A stretch of DNA of 6,515 nucleotides from Clostridia bacterium. GTDB taxonomy: Bacteria > Bacillota > Clostridia > Oscillospirales > CAG-272. The notes beneath the pieces were generated by a model. That model did not search any database. It had not been told where the DNA came from and was given only the letters and a program-made list of their open reading frames with translations. The stretch covers positions 1 to 6,515 of the forward strand of contig JAKSPR010000168.1 in assembly GCA_024404655.1 (NCBI GenBank), in the 5' to 3' direction. Of the stretch, positions 1 through 5,745 are shown piece after piece. The stretch's first letter is position 1. Each line of letters begins with the position of its first letter. The translations under genes and the position numbers were made by a program.

Positions 1-645
1 ATAATCGTCTGGTTCATGCTGCTGAAGCGTCCCGTTTATGAAGGCGTTCTTGTCAGTTTCATTGTTCTGCTGACGATCACTCATTCATGGGGCAATTTAG
101 GTTCGTACATCAACACCGGTCTTAAAACATCTTTACTGTATTCTATGGTCGCTTTTGTCGCCATGTCCATTCTGCTGACAAAAACGAAGATCATCGACAG
201 CAGTATCGCTGTGATCCTTGCTTTGCTCGGACGAGTCACAGGCGGCGCGGGTTATGTTCTGTCCGGTGAGCAGTATTATAACGCCGATGATCTCTATTGG
301 CTTTCCCACATCATCTATGCCGAGGCGGGTAATCAGTCCCTGCGGGGACAGCTCGCCGTGGGAGCGGTCATCATGAACCGCGTTGCCCATGAAGGCTATC
401 CCGATTCCGTATATGGTGTGGTCTATGACCGCAGATTCGGTGTACAGTTCACCCCCACCGCCAACGGCACCATCCGGCAGATACCCTCCCCCGAAAGTGT
501 GATTGCGGCAAAACTGGTGCTGGACGGCTGCAGAATCTCCGAGGAAGCGCTGTATTTCCTCGACCCGGATATTGCGACCAGCCTCTGGGTCGTGCGGAAC
601 TGCCGGGCACTGTTCACAATCGAGGATCACGATTTCTATGCGTAA
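1..645 (+). CDS. Apparent chimera: TRAP permease (DctM-like) N-terminus joined to SleB-type cell-wall hydrolase domain, 5' partial
   Basis: The frame is open from base 1 (I-I-V-W-F before the first Met at 16), so the true start probably lies upstream. Residues are numbered from that Met. Residues 1-80 are hydrophobic, with helices near 7-25, 35-54 and 59-74. The text LLKRPVYEG, SLLYSMVAFVAMS, LTKTKIID and GGAGYV reads like the start of a TRAP transporter large permease (DctM). Residues 84-209 read like a Hydrolase_2/SleB domain, which cleaves peptidoglycan glycan strands. The motif is IIYAEAGNQSLRGQLAVGAVIMNRV, cited here only for its position (99-123); E103 is the likely catalytic Glu. YGVVYDRRFGVQFTP and the ending HDFYA also fit that family. 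A signal peptide, LysM or PG-binding domain, which usually precede such hydrolases, is absent, as is the rest of the permease. The switch falls near residues 76-86 (about 241-271) without loss of frame. The hydrolase call is firm; the permease origin of the N-terminus rests on pattern memory. A hydrolase that naturally has a membrane anchor is the alternative. Confidence 0.75.
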   Translation: MIVWFMLLKRPVYEGVLVSFIVLLTITHSWGNLGSYINTGLKTSLLYSMVAFVAMSILLTKTKIIDSSIAVILALLGRVTGGAGYVLSGEQYYNADDLYWLSHIIYAEAGNQSLRGQLAVGAVIMNRVAHEGYPDSVYGVVYDRRFGVQFTPTANGTIRQIPSPESVIAAKLVLDGCRISEEALYFLDPDIATSLWVVRNCRALFTIEDHDFYA

Positions 646-723
646 TACCCTCTCCGCCCGACCCCACAAAAAATCAGGTCGATGGCAGAAGCCCCCGGCT
701 GTACTCTGACAATCTTACAATGA

Positions 724-756
724 GAGCTGTCTTTTTTGGACAGCTCCCCATTTTTT
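724..756 (+). terminator. Rho-independent terminator after the hydrolase gene
   Basis: An 8-bp perfect stem GAGCTGTC (724-731) / GACAGCTC (739-746) has a 7-base loop, then CCCA and six T (751-756). It lies 80 bases after the stop at 645 and directly before the next promoter, so it separates the hydrolase transcript from the metallophosphoesterase unit. The short CCCA gap between stem and T-run weakens it slightly. Confidence 0.75.
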
Positions 757-757
757 C

Positions 758-786
758 TTGACATCCGGAAAAAAATGTGCTATACT
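758..786 (+). promoter_or_regulatory. Sigma-A promoter for metallophosphoesterase and tRNA-Pro
   Basis: A perfect -35 TTGACA (758-763) and -10 TATACT (781-786) are separated by exactly 17 bases. The expected transcription start is near 793, giving a leader of roughly 27 bases before the ATG at 820. The T-run of the preceding terminator ends two bases before the -35. No operator-like repeat is evident, so expression is probably constitutive. Confidence 0.88.
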
Positions 787-819
787 ATAGAGGTAATTGC
801 AGAACAGGGCGGTGATGGC

Positions 820-1680
820 ATGAAGTTGGCAGTGATCAGTGATATTCATTCCAACTACATCGCACTGGAGGCCGCTTTGATCTCCGTCAGAAGAGAAAAG
901 CCCGACGGGATCGTGTTTCTCGGCGATTACGTTTCCGATTGTCCCTATCCGCAGAAGACCATGGAGCAGCTGTATGCCGTCAAAGAGGAATACCCCTGCT
1001 ACTTCATCCGCGGAAACCGGGAGGATTATCTGCTCGCACACAGAAGAAATCCGGAGGGCGACGGTTGGATGCGGTCTTCCAGCTCCGGTTCTCTGCTTTA
1101 TACGTATGAGAATCTGACGGAACGCGACCTTGATTTCTTTGCTTCCATGCCCGGATGTATGGATATCACGCTGCCCGGCTGCCCTGTGCTCACCGTGTGC
1201 CATGCTTCTCCGGCAAAGACCAAGGAATGGATTTACGGTCATGCGTCCCAGCTTGAACATTATTCCTCGACGATCGCAGGAGAACTGCTTCTGTGCGGTC
1301 ATACCCATAAAACCGGCTTCTATCAGGCCAAAAACGACAAACGAGTCATTTTCTGTCCAAGTGTCGGTCTGCCGCAGGACGAAAAGAGCCACGCGCGCAT
1401 CACCTATCTTGATCTGATCGCAGGCAAGTGGGTTCCGCGGATGCTCCCGCTCCATGTTGATAATGACGCCGTTATCGCCGGCTTTTCGGAGAGCGGTCTT
1501 TTGGATGCCGCCGATATCTGGGCTAAGTGTATCATCCGCGCCATCCGCGAGGAACGCGACTATGCAGCCCAGTGTGTGACCCTTGCCTGGCACATGGCGA
1601 CCGCCGATCACTATCACGGAAACGGCGTGCTCCCCGAGGAATACTGGCAGGCAGCAGCGAAAAAGTTGGGAGTTATTTAA
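820..1680 (+). CDS. Calcineurin-like metallophosphoesterase (YfcE/MJ0936 type)
   Basis: The 286-residue soluble protein carries the full metal-binding signature of the calcineurin-like phosphoesterase superfamily: SDIHSN with D8 and H10, FLGDYVSD with D36, GNRE with N66, VCHASP with H128, and CGHTHK with H161 and H163. Such enzymes hold two metal ions and hydrolyse phosphomono- or diesters; the substrate cannot be told from sequence. The core ends near residue 205. An extra C-terminal part of about 80 residues, probably helical, makes it longer than YfcE (about 184 residues) and may shape specificity. The start at 820 was chosen because an in-frame ATG upstream (776) overlaps the promoter spacer and lies before the transcription start, and because homology begins at MKLAVISDIH. 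The ribosome site is poor (GGGCGG, 806-812). The tRNA gene follows after 13 bases. Confidence 0.9.
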   Translation: MKLAVISDIHSNYIALEAALISVRREKPDGIVFLGDYVSDCPYPQKTMEQLYAVKEEYPCYFIRGNREDYLLAHRRNPEGDGWMRSSSSGSLLYTYENLTERDLDFFASMPGCMDITLPGCPVLTVCHASPAKTKEWIYGHASQLEHYSSTIAGELLLCGHTHKTGFYQAKNDKRVIFCPSVGLPQDEKSHARITYLDLIAGKWVPRMLPLHVDNDAVIAGFSESGLLDAADIWAKCIIRAIREERDYAAQCVTLAWHMATADHYHGNGVLPEEYWQAAAKKLGVI

Positions 1681-1693
1681 CAATCGCATAATT

Positions 1694-1769
1694 CGGGATG
1701 TAGCGCAGTTGGTAGCGCGCCTGCTTTGGGAGCAGGATGTCGCAGGTTCAAATCCTGTCATTCCGACCA
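1694..1769 (+). tRNA. tRNA-Pro (UGG anticodon)
   Basis: The 76-base cloverleaf includes an encoded CCA (1767-1769). The acceptor CGGGATG (1694-1700) pairs with CATTCCG (1759-1765) with one G-U. The D-loop region is AGCGCAGTTGGTAGCGC. The anticodon stem CCTGC/GCAGG encloses loop TTTGGGA, giving anticodon TGG at 1727-1729. The T-arm contains GGTTCAAATCC. UGG reads CCA and, when modified, other Pro codons. No separate promoter is visible in the 13 bases after the metallophosphoesterase stop, so it is probably cut out of that transcript by RNase P and a 3' nuclease. Confidence 0.97.
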
Positions 1770-1770
1770 T

Positions 1771-1814
1771 ATCGGGTGTTCATAACGAAAGTTGTGAGCA
1801 CCCGATTGTTTTTT
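1771..1814 (+). terminator. Strong rho-independent terminator after tRNA-Pro
   Basis: A 16-bp stem pairs 1771-1786 (ATCGGGTGTTCATAAC) with 1791-1806 (GTTGTGAGCACCCGAT). It has two G-U pairs and is closed by a GAAA tetraloop (1787-1790). A T-run follows at 1809-1814. It begins two bases after the tRNA CCA and ends the metallophosphoesterase-tRNA transcript. The near-perfect long stem with a GNRA loop makes this the strongest terminator in the window. Confidence 0.92.
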
Positions 1815-1890
1815 CAAATACAAAAAACACGCCCCGCTTTGCTGCTTTCTCCCCTCTCCGCACGCTTTTCATGATATCTGCCGTGTCTTT

Positions 1891-1929
1891 TTGTAAACAA
1901 TCATTGGAATATCTTGTAATTGTCCTTTG
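1891..1929 (+). repeat. Imperfect direct repeat overlapping the signalling-operon promoter (possible operator)
   Basis: TTGTAAACAATCATTG (1891-1906) and TTGTAATTGTCCTTTG (1914-1929) match at 10 of 16 positions with a 23-base period. The second copy contains the -35 hexamer. Copies about two helical turns apart around a -35 fit binding by a dimeric regulator such as the operon's own LuxR-type protein. This is inference; the region is AT-rich and chance similarity is possible. Confidence 0.3.
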
Positions 1930-1942
1930 ATTCCGATATAAT
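1914..1942 (+). promoter_or_regulatory. Promoter of the signalling operon
   Basis: The -35 TTGTAA (1914-1919) lies 17 bases from a perfect -10 TATAAT (1937-1942). Transcription would start near 1949, leaving a leader of about 46 bases. Its position rules out the in-frame ATG at 1920 as the start of the following gene, because that codon lies inside the promoter. Confidence 0.8.
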
Positions 1943-1973
1943 GTATTCAGTAACACGATATTGTAAAATCATC

Positions 1974-1982
1974 GGGGGGAGG
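1974..1982 (+). promoter_or_regulatory. Ribosome binding site of the 7TM sensor gene
   Basis: GGGGGGAGG lies 12 bases before the ATG at 1995, slightly longer than ideal. It supports 1995 rather than the upstream in-frame ATG codons. The same nine bases precede the second gene of the operon. Confidence 0.8.
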
Positions 1983-1994
1983 CCGCCAATACAG

Positions 1995-3431
1995 ATGAAC
2001 AGTAAAAAAGAAATCCTGATAACCATACTGTTTACGATCGCTTTTCTGCTGGGCGGTCCGATCCATATTGTGATGAACCCGTGGGATTTTACACATTGCA
2101 TCACACAGATATATTACAGTTCCCTTGTGCTTGCGTGGGCTGTTACGGTCCATTACCGTATCGTAAATAAGACGGTTCGTCATCTGATGCTCCTGACGGC
2201 AGCGCTTTTTATGCTGTCATTCTTTTTCCAGATGTGCCGGTATCGTGTTTTTGAGACATTTTCTGTGGTTTGCCGGTATTTCTGGTACGGTTATTATATT
2301 CCCGTGATTCTTGTCCCTGTTCTGTTTCTGTTTGTCGTTCTGCATTTACATTTGCAGGAGGGTGAAAAGCCGGGATGGTACTGGCTGTTTATGCTGATTC
2401 CGTCACTGCTCCTCATTTTTCTTGTCATGACAAACGACCTCCATCAGCTTGTGTTCCGCTTTACCGACGGAACGAGCGGAAAAACCGGAACGTATACACA
2501 TGGCTTGCCTTTCTATTTTCTCTACATCTGGCTCATTGGAGTTTTGATACTGTCTCTCTGTCTTGCCATCAGAAAATGCCGGATCCCGAGCATCGGGAAA
2601 AAACTCTGGATGCCGCTGTATTTCGCCGCTTACGGTATTCTGATCGTTCTGAGCATATTTGACATTCCGAAAATAGGCGATACAACGATCTGGCTTTTCC
2701 AGGAGTGTCTTGTCATGATCATCATCGGCATGGAAGAATCCTGCATCCAGCTTGGACTGATCCCGGCAAACAGCAGTTACCGGACCATCGCACGGCTTGC
2801 GGATAAACCGTTTATCATTTCCGATAAGGCCGGAACACCGGTCTACACTGCCGATGCCGCCAAAGAGATGTTCCAAAGAACAGACAGCGTACAGATCCAC
2901 ACAAAGCCCATCAAGGGCGGAAGCGTATCCTGGGCAGTGGATCTGTCCGGGATCATGATGCTCAACCGGGAAATTGAGAAAACCACCGAAATCATCGAAA
3001 ACAGAAATGAATATCTGCAGACCGAAAATGCTCTGAAAGAGGAAAAATCCCGTCTGACGGCGAGAAACACGCTCTACAACCAGATCGCCGGAATCGTCAG
3101 CCCTCAGCTTGATAAAATCGGCCGTCTGCTGGATGGAGAGGTCAACGATGCTGTTCTTGCAAAGATCGCCTTTTACAATGCCTATATCAAAAGACGCAGC
3201 AACATGGAGCTGATGAAATCCGATCTGAAGCATTTTCCAACAGAGGAGCTGGCATCTGCGATCCGGGAATCCTGCGAATATCTGAATCTCTGCGGCGTCA
3301 ATGCCATGCTGCATATCACACCGGAATGGGAGCTTTCCGCCGATACACAGCTTTTCCTCTATGAAGCCTTTGAAACTGTGGTCGAAGGAGTTCTCGATAC
3401 ACTGCAGTTCCTTCTGATAATGCTTCTATAA
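1995..3431 (+). CDS. 7TM membrane sensor with degenerate histidine-kinase part (gene A), frameshifted at the 3' end
   Basis: The 478-residue protein has seven predicted membrane helices, near 7-26, 37-54, 63-80, 97-120, 128-146, 171-192 and 205-223. The stretch QEC...EESCIQLGLIPANSSY (236-262) is typical of histidine-kinase N-terminal 7TM sensors of Clostridia. A PAS-like segment (264-320, KPFIISDKAGTPVY) and a likely coiled coil (320-360) follow. Where an active kinase has its phospho-acceptor His, this protein has RNTLYNQIAGIVSPQLDKI (358-376) with no His. In the ATPase region, YEAFETVVEGVL (456-467) lacks the N-box Asn, and no G-box is seen. It is therefore probably a signal-sensing pseudokinase that works through the kinase encoded next. 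The ORF stops at 3429-3431, but the continuation in another frame runs to 3633 and overlaps the next start, so the C-terminus looks cut by a frame disruption. The start was chosen from the GGGGGGAGG site and the promoter position. Confidence 0.8.
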   Translation: MNSKKEILITILFTIAFLLGGPIHIVMNPWDFTHCITQIYYSSLVLAWAVTVHYRIVNKTVRHLMLLTAALFMLSFFFQMCRYRVFETFSVVCRYFWYGYYIPVILVPVLFLFVVLHLHLQEGEKPGWYWLFMLIPSLLLIFLVMTNDLHQLVFRFTDGTSGKTGTYTHGLPFYFLYIWLIGVLILSLCLAIRKCRIPSIGKKLWMPLYFAAYGILIVLSIFDIPKIGDTTIWLFQECLVMIIIGMEESCIQLGLIPANSSYRTIARLADKPFIISDKAGTPVYTADAAKEMFQRTDSVQIHTKPIKGGSVSWAVDLSGIMMLNREIEKTTEIIENRNEYLQTENALKEEKSRLTARNTLYNQIAGIVSPQLDKIGRLLDGEVNDAVLAKIAFYNAYIKRRSNMELMKSDLKHFPTEELASAIRESCEYLNLCGVNAMLHITPEWELSADTQLFLYEAFETVVEGVLDTLQFLLIMLL

Positions 3432-3633
3432 TACCATTCTCATCTACAGAAACGTCCTCATGCAGAAAGGTCAGCCGGTATTGAGGATCGCCATGAAAGC
3501 ATCCTCCGTCAATATGGATCCGATACAGAAGCATCTTTCGCAGAAAGGCGGCATCGTCTGCTTTTCAGATGACGGCGATCCGGATGAAGTGACGATCACC
3601 GTCACGCAGTCGGGGGGAGGCAATGGTATATGA
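3424..3633 (+). pseudogene. Out-of-frame 3' remainder of gene A
   Basis: In the +1 frame relative to gene A, the reading after a TAA at 3418-3420 is open to TGA at 3631-3633 and gives about 69 residues, including FYNTILIYRNVLMQ, QPVLRIAMKAS and EVTITVTQS. This looks like the beta-sheet end of a kinase-type ATPase fold. Its TGA forms an ATGA overlap with the ATG of the next gene, the usual junction of coupled genes, so this was the original end of gene A. It has no start signal of its own. It could still be expressed if ribosomes shift frame, or if the shift is a sequencing error. Confidence 0.65.
3612..3620 (+). promoter_or_regulatory. Ribosome binding site of the histidine kinase gene
   Basis: GGGGGGAGG ends 9 bases before the ATG at 3630, which is ideal spacing. 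It selects 3630 over the out-of-frame ATG at 3623, which has only two bases between it and the site. The site lies inside the last codons of gene A's remainder, so the two genes are translationally coupled. Confidence 0.88.
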
Positions 3634-4937
3634 AACCGCTTTCCTCGCTCTCCATGCTCTCCCTGGGGATTTTCAGCAGCTGGCAGATGATTCTTTTCTG
3701 GGGTTCCGTATACATCCTGATTCTGGGCTCCCGAGACAGGCGGTGGGTCCCCCCGGTCCTGCGGAATGTGCTCCTGCTTTTCCTGTGCCTTGTAAATTAC
3801 ACATTGTTTCAATGCACGGTCAGTTGCTCCTCACCTGTCGATGTTACCCCGGCAATCATTGCCGTCACAGACCGGTACGCAGAGCTTCCTGTCTGTGGAG
3901 TCTTTGCTGTCTGCGTGCTTCTGACGACAGTCGAGATTCTTTTGATTCTCTTTCTGCACCGCTGGTACAATACGCATATCACATCGGCTTCTATCAAGGA
4001 AACGATTGAAACGCTGCCGGTGGGAATATGCGCATTTGAACCCGACGGAAAAATCACACTGCGCAACCGGACCATGGAGCAGCTCTGCCGCGGTCTGACA
4101 GGCTCCCCGCTGCTCAACGGCAATGAGTTTGTCGTGGCACTCAAAGAAAAGAAATCCGGTTTTACCGATTTTTCCATTTCTCTGCCCGATCTGGGTGTAT
4201 GGTCCTTTACCAAAGATGAGATTCATGACGGCAGCACCCGCTTTACTTTGCTCATCGCCCACAACATGACGGAAGCATATCAGAAAACACAGATGCTTGC
4301 CAACCGTCAGAAAACAGTAAAAGAACTGAATGAAAAGCTCATCGAGTACAACAAACAGATCGAACATATCATAACCCAGCAGGAGATCCTCCATGCAAAG
4401 ATCCATATCCACGATGAGCTTGGCTCCGGTCTGCTCGCCATCAGGCGCTGTCTCATTTCCGGCGGCAGCGGACGGGAGCGTGCCGATCTGATGGAGCGCT
4501 TAAGGGGCAACATCCGTTTTTTGCAGCAGGAAGCTGTATCCGAAGAACAGGATGAATATGCGCTCATTCTGTCGACAGCCAGAAATCTGGGAGTTTCCGT
4601 ACAGATAAACGGAGTTCTTCCAAAGACAGAACCCTGCAAACATATCACGGCAACAGCAATTCATGAATGTTTTACCAACATCATCCGTCACACAAACGGC
4701 GATACGCTCCATGTCACCATCACGGAGGATGAACACACCGTCACGGCGCAGTTTACCGACAATAATACCCTGCCCGCAGGCGAAATCACCGAAATCGGCG
4801 GACTTCGCTCCCTGCGTGATCTGACGGAGCGTGCCGGCGGCGAAATGCAGATCACCGCGCTTCCCCGCTTCTGCTTAACCATGACACTTCCAAAGGAGAT
4901 TCGGAACTATGACCTACCATGTTTTGATCGTCGATGA
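3630..4937 (+). CDS. Membrane sensor histidine kinase (gene B)
   Basis: The 435-residue protein has hydrophobic helices near 15-33, 43-62 and 90-110, then a PAS-like segment (120-215, starting IKETIETLPVGICAFEPDG) and a coiled coil (215-255). The DHp motif KIHIHDELGSGLLAIRR places the likely phospho-acceptor at H261 in an HDxLG box of the NarL/DesK (HisKA_3) kind. The ATPase domain shows an N-box HECFTNIIRH (345-354, N350) and a G-box GGLRSLRDLTERAGG (390-404). The D-box is DNN (377-379) rather than the common DNG. It should autophosphorylate and pass phosphate to the regulator encoded next. The start overlaps gene A's original stop (ATGA), and the end overlaps the regulator gene by 29 bases. 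The likely role is to supply catalysis for the non-catalytic 7TM protein, perhaps as a hetero-complex; that is inference. Confidence 0.9.
   Translation: MKPLSSLSMLSLGIFSSWQMILFWGSVYILILGSRDRRWVPPVLRNVLLLFLCLVNYTLFQCTVSCSSPVDVTPAIIAVTDRYAELPVCGVFAVCVLLTTVEILLILFLHRWYNTHITSASIKETIETLPVGICAFEPDGKITLRNRTMEQLCRGLTGSPLLNGNEFVVALKEKKSGFTDFSISLPDLGVWSFTKDEIHDGSTRFTLLIAHNMTEAYQKTQMLANRQKTVKELNEKLIEYNKQIEHIITQQEILHAKIHIHDELGSGLLAIRRCLISGGSGRERADLMERLRGNIRFLQQEAVSEEQDEYALILSTARNLGVSVQINGVLPKTEPCKHITATAIHECFTNIIRHTNGDTLHVTITEDEHTVTAQFTDNNTLPAGEITEIGGLRSLRDLTERAGGEMQITALPRFCLTMTLPKEIRNYDLPCFDRR
4894..4898 (+). promoter_or_regulatory. Ribosome binding site of the response regulator gene
   Basis: AGGAG lies 10 bases before the ATG at 4909, inside the 3' end of the kinase gene. 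It fixes the regulator start at MTYHVLIVDDQ and implies translational coupling with the kinase. Confidence 0.8.
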
Positions 4938-5538
4938 TCAGACGCTGCCGCGGCAGTATTTTGAAAGCATTGTTACCCACTCGGGAAATTACGTCCTGAC
5001 AGCGGCCATTTCTTCCGCAAAAATGGCCTATTCTTACTGCACAAGAGGAAATGTGGACCTGATCCTCATGGATATTGTCATGTCCGATGATGTAAACGGT
5101 CTGGAAGCGGCACGGAAGATCAAACAGACCTATCCGGATATCCGGATTCTCGCCGTGACCTCCATGCCGGATGCCACGTTTTTGGAAAAAGCCAGAGATG
5201 CGGGGGTAGACTCCTTCTGGTACAAAGAAGTACAGGATGCACCGATGCTGGAGGTCATGGACCGAACCATGGCCGGGGAGCATATCTGGCCGGACAGCGC
5301 GCCTACCGTTCCTCTGGGCATGTCCGACACCACCGAACTGACGGAACGCGAGCTTGCCGTGCTGCGCCTGCTTGCAATGGGGTACTCCAATCAGGAGATT
5401 GCGGAGGAACTGTTTGTCAGTATCAACACCATACGGTTTCATCTCGGAAATCTCTTATCCAAAACAGGCTTTTCCTCACGGACGGAGCTCGCCATCACCG
5501 CGGCACGAAGCGGAATCGCGGTGGAAGGGATCCGATGA
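4909..5538 (+). CDS. NarL/FixJ-family response regulator with LuxR-type DNA-binding domain (gene C)
   Basis: The 209-residue protein has the two expected domains. The receiver (1-120) shows acidic D9/D10, phospho-acceptor D55 in LILMDIVMSDD, T84 in LAVTSMP and K106 in WYKEV, so it looks fully functional. The C-terminal LuxR-type helix-turn-helix (143-205) shows ELTERELAVLRLLAMGYSNQEIAEEL followed by VSINTIRFHLGNLLSKTG; these positions are 143-168 and 170-187. Phosphorylation at D55 by the upstream kinase should promote dimerisation and DNA binding. The gene overlaps the kinase end by 29 bases and is the last in the operon. Target genes cannot be read from the window. Plausible sites are repeats at the operon's own promoter (1891-1929) or upstream of the next gene. 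Confidence 0.95.
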   Translation: MTYHVLIVDDQTLPRQYFESIVTHSGNYVLTAAISSAKMAYSYCTRGNVDLILMDIVMSDDVNGLEAARKIKQTYPDIRILAVTSMPDATFLEKARDAGVDSFWYKEVQDAPMLEVMDRTMAGEHIWPDSAPTVPLGMSDTTELTERELAVLRLLAMGYSNQEIAEELFVSINTIRFHLGNLLSKTGFSSRTELAITAARSGIAVEGIR

Positions 5539-5564
5539 TGTTCCACTGAATATGCCATATACAG

Positions 5565-5603
5565 AAGACAGCGCGATGATTTATCGCTCTGTCTTTCTTT
5601 TTT
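5565..5603 (+). terminator. Rho-independent terminator closing the signalling operon
   Basis: The stem AAGACAG (5565-5571) / CTGTCTT (5589-5595) is followed by one C-T mismatch and an upper stem GCGAT (5573-5577) / ATCGC (5583-5587), with loop GATTT. A T-rich tail TTTCTTTTTT (5594-5603) follows. It lies 26 bases after the regulator stop. Confidence 0.85.
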
Positions 5604-5616
5604 CAAAAACTATCCG

Positions 5617-5687
5617 TTCGGATGGGGCATTTGTCGGAATCCGGAGGTATAATAAAAAGAACGGCTGCGGAAATCATTTTCGGATGG
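5617..5687 (+). repeat. 9-bp direct repeat TTCGGATGG flanking a -10 element
   Basis: TTCGGATGG occurs at 5617-5625 and 5679-5687, with a third CGGAT at 5692-5696. The first copy also lies in the interrupted inverted repeat ATCCG-TT-CGGAT (5612-5623). The copies bracket TATAAT at 5648-5653. They could be operator half-sites, but no partner regulator is identified. Confidence 0.3.
5648..5653 (+). promoter_or_regulatory. Candidate -10 element for the hypothetical gene
   Basis: A perfect TATAAT lies about 90 bases before the GTG start at 5746. No good -35 is found at 16-18 bases (the place holds GGGCAT), and there is no extended -10 TG. Either the promoter is weak or it needs an activator. The sequence is AT-rich here, so chance is possible. 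Confidence 0.4.
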
Positions 5688-5733
5688 AAACCGGATGACC
5701 CCAAAAACTCCGGAAACGCAGCAAAAGCAAAGA

Positions 5734-5737
5734 GAGG
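5734..5737 (+). promoter_or_regulatory. Ribosome binding site selecting a GTG start
   Basis: GAGG within AGAGAGGA lies 8 bases before GTG at 5746. This favours GTG over the in-frame ATG at 5695, which has no comparable site, and over ATG at 5742, whose frame closes after 17 codons. Confidence 0.65.
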
Positions 5738-5745
5738 ACAAATGC

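Noticed and set aside
736..819. Upstream in-frame ATG codons (736, 776) as metallophosphoesterase starts
   Set aside because: Both lie in the terminator or promoter, ahead of the expected transcription start; family similarity begins at 820.
715..1770. Long minus-strand frame of 351 codons starting with MVGMTGFEPATSCSQSRRATNCATS
   Set aside because: Its start is the reverse complement of the tRNA-Pro gene, a well-known source of false proteins, and the rest opposes the metallophosphoesterase with its complete metal-binding motifs.
1583..1930. Plus-strand frame of 115 codons running through the tRNA and its terminator
   Set aside because: It reads through a tRNA and a strong hairpin terminator and has no ribosome binding site.
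1920..1994. Upstream in-frame ATG (1920) as the start of the 7TM sensor
   Set aside because: The codon lies between the -35 and -10 elements, so it would not be transcribed; the ribosome site at 1974-1982 points to 1995.
2403..3314. Minus-strand frame of 303 codons
   Set aside because: It lies wholly antisense to the 7TM sensor gene, has no recognisable domain, and no promoter or ribosome site was seen for it.
3623..4009. Plus-strand frame starting at ATG 3623
   Set aside because: It is out of frame with the kinase, only two bases from the GGGGGGAGG site, and its translation shows no domain; the kinase start at 3630 is ideally spaced.
4852..5442. Minus-strand frame of 196 codons
   Set aside because: It is antisense to the response regulator, whose receiver and HTH motifs are complete.
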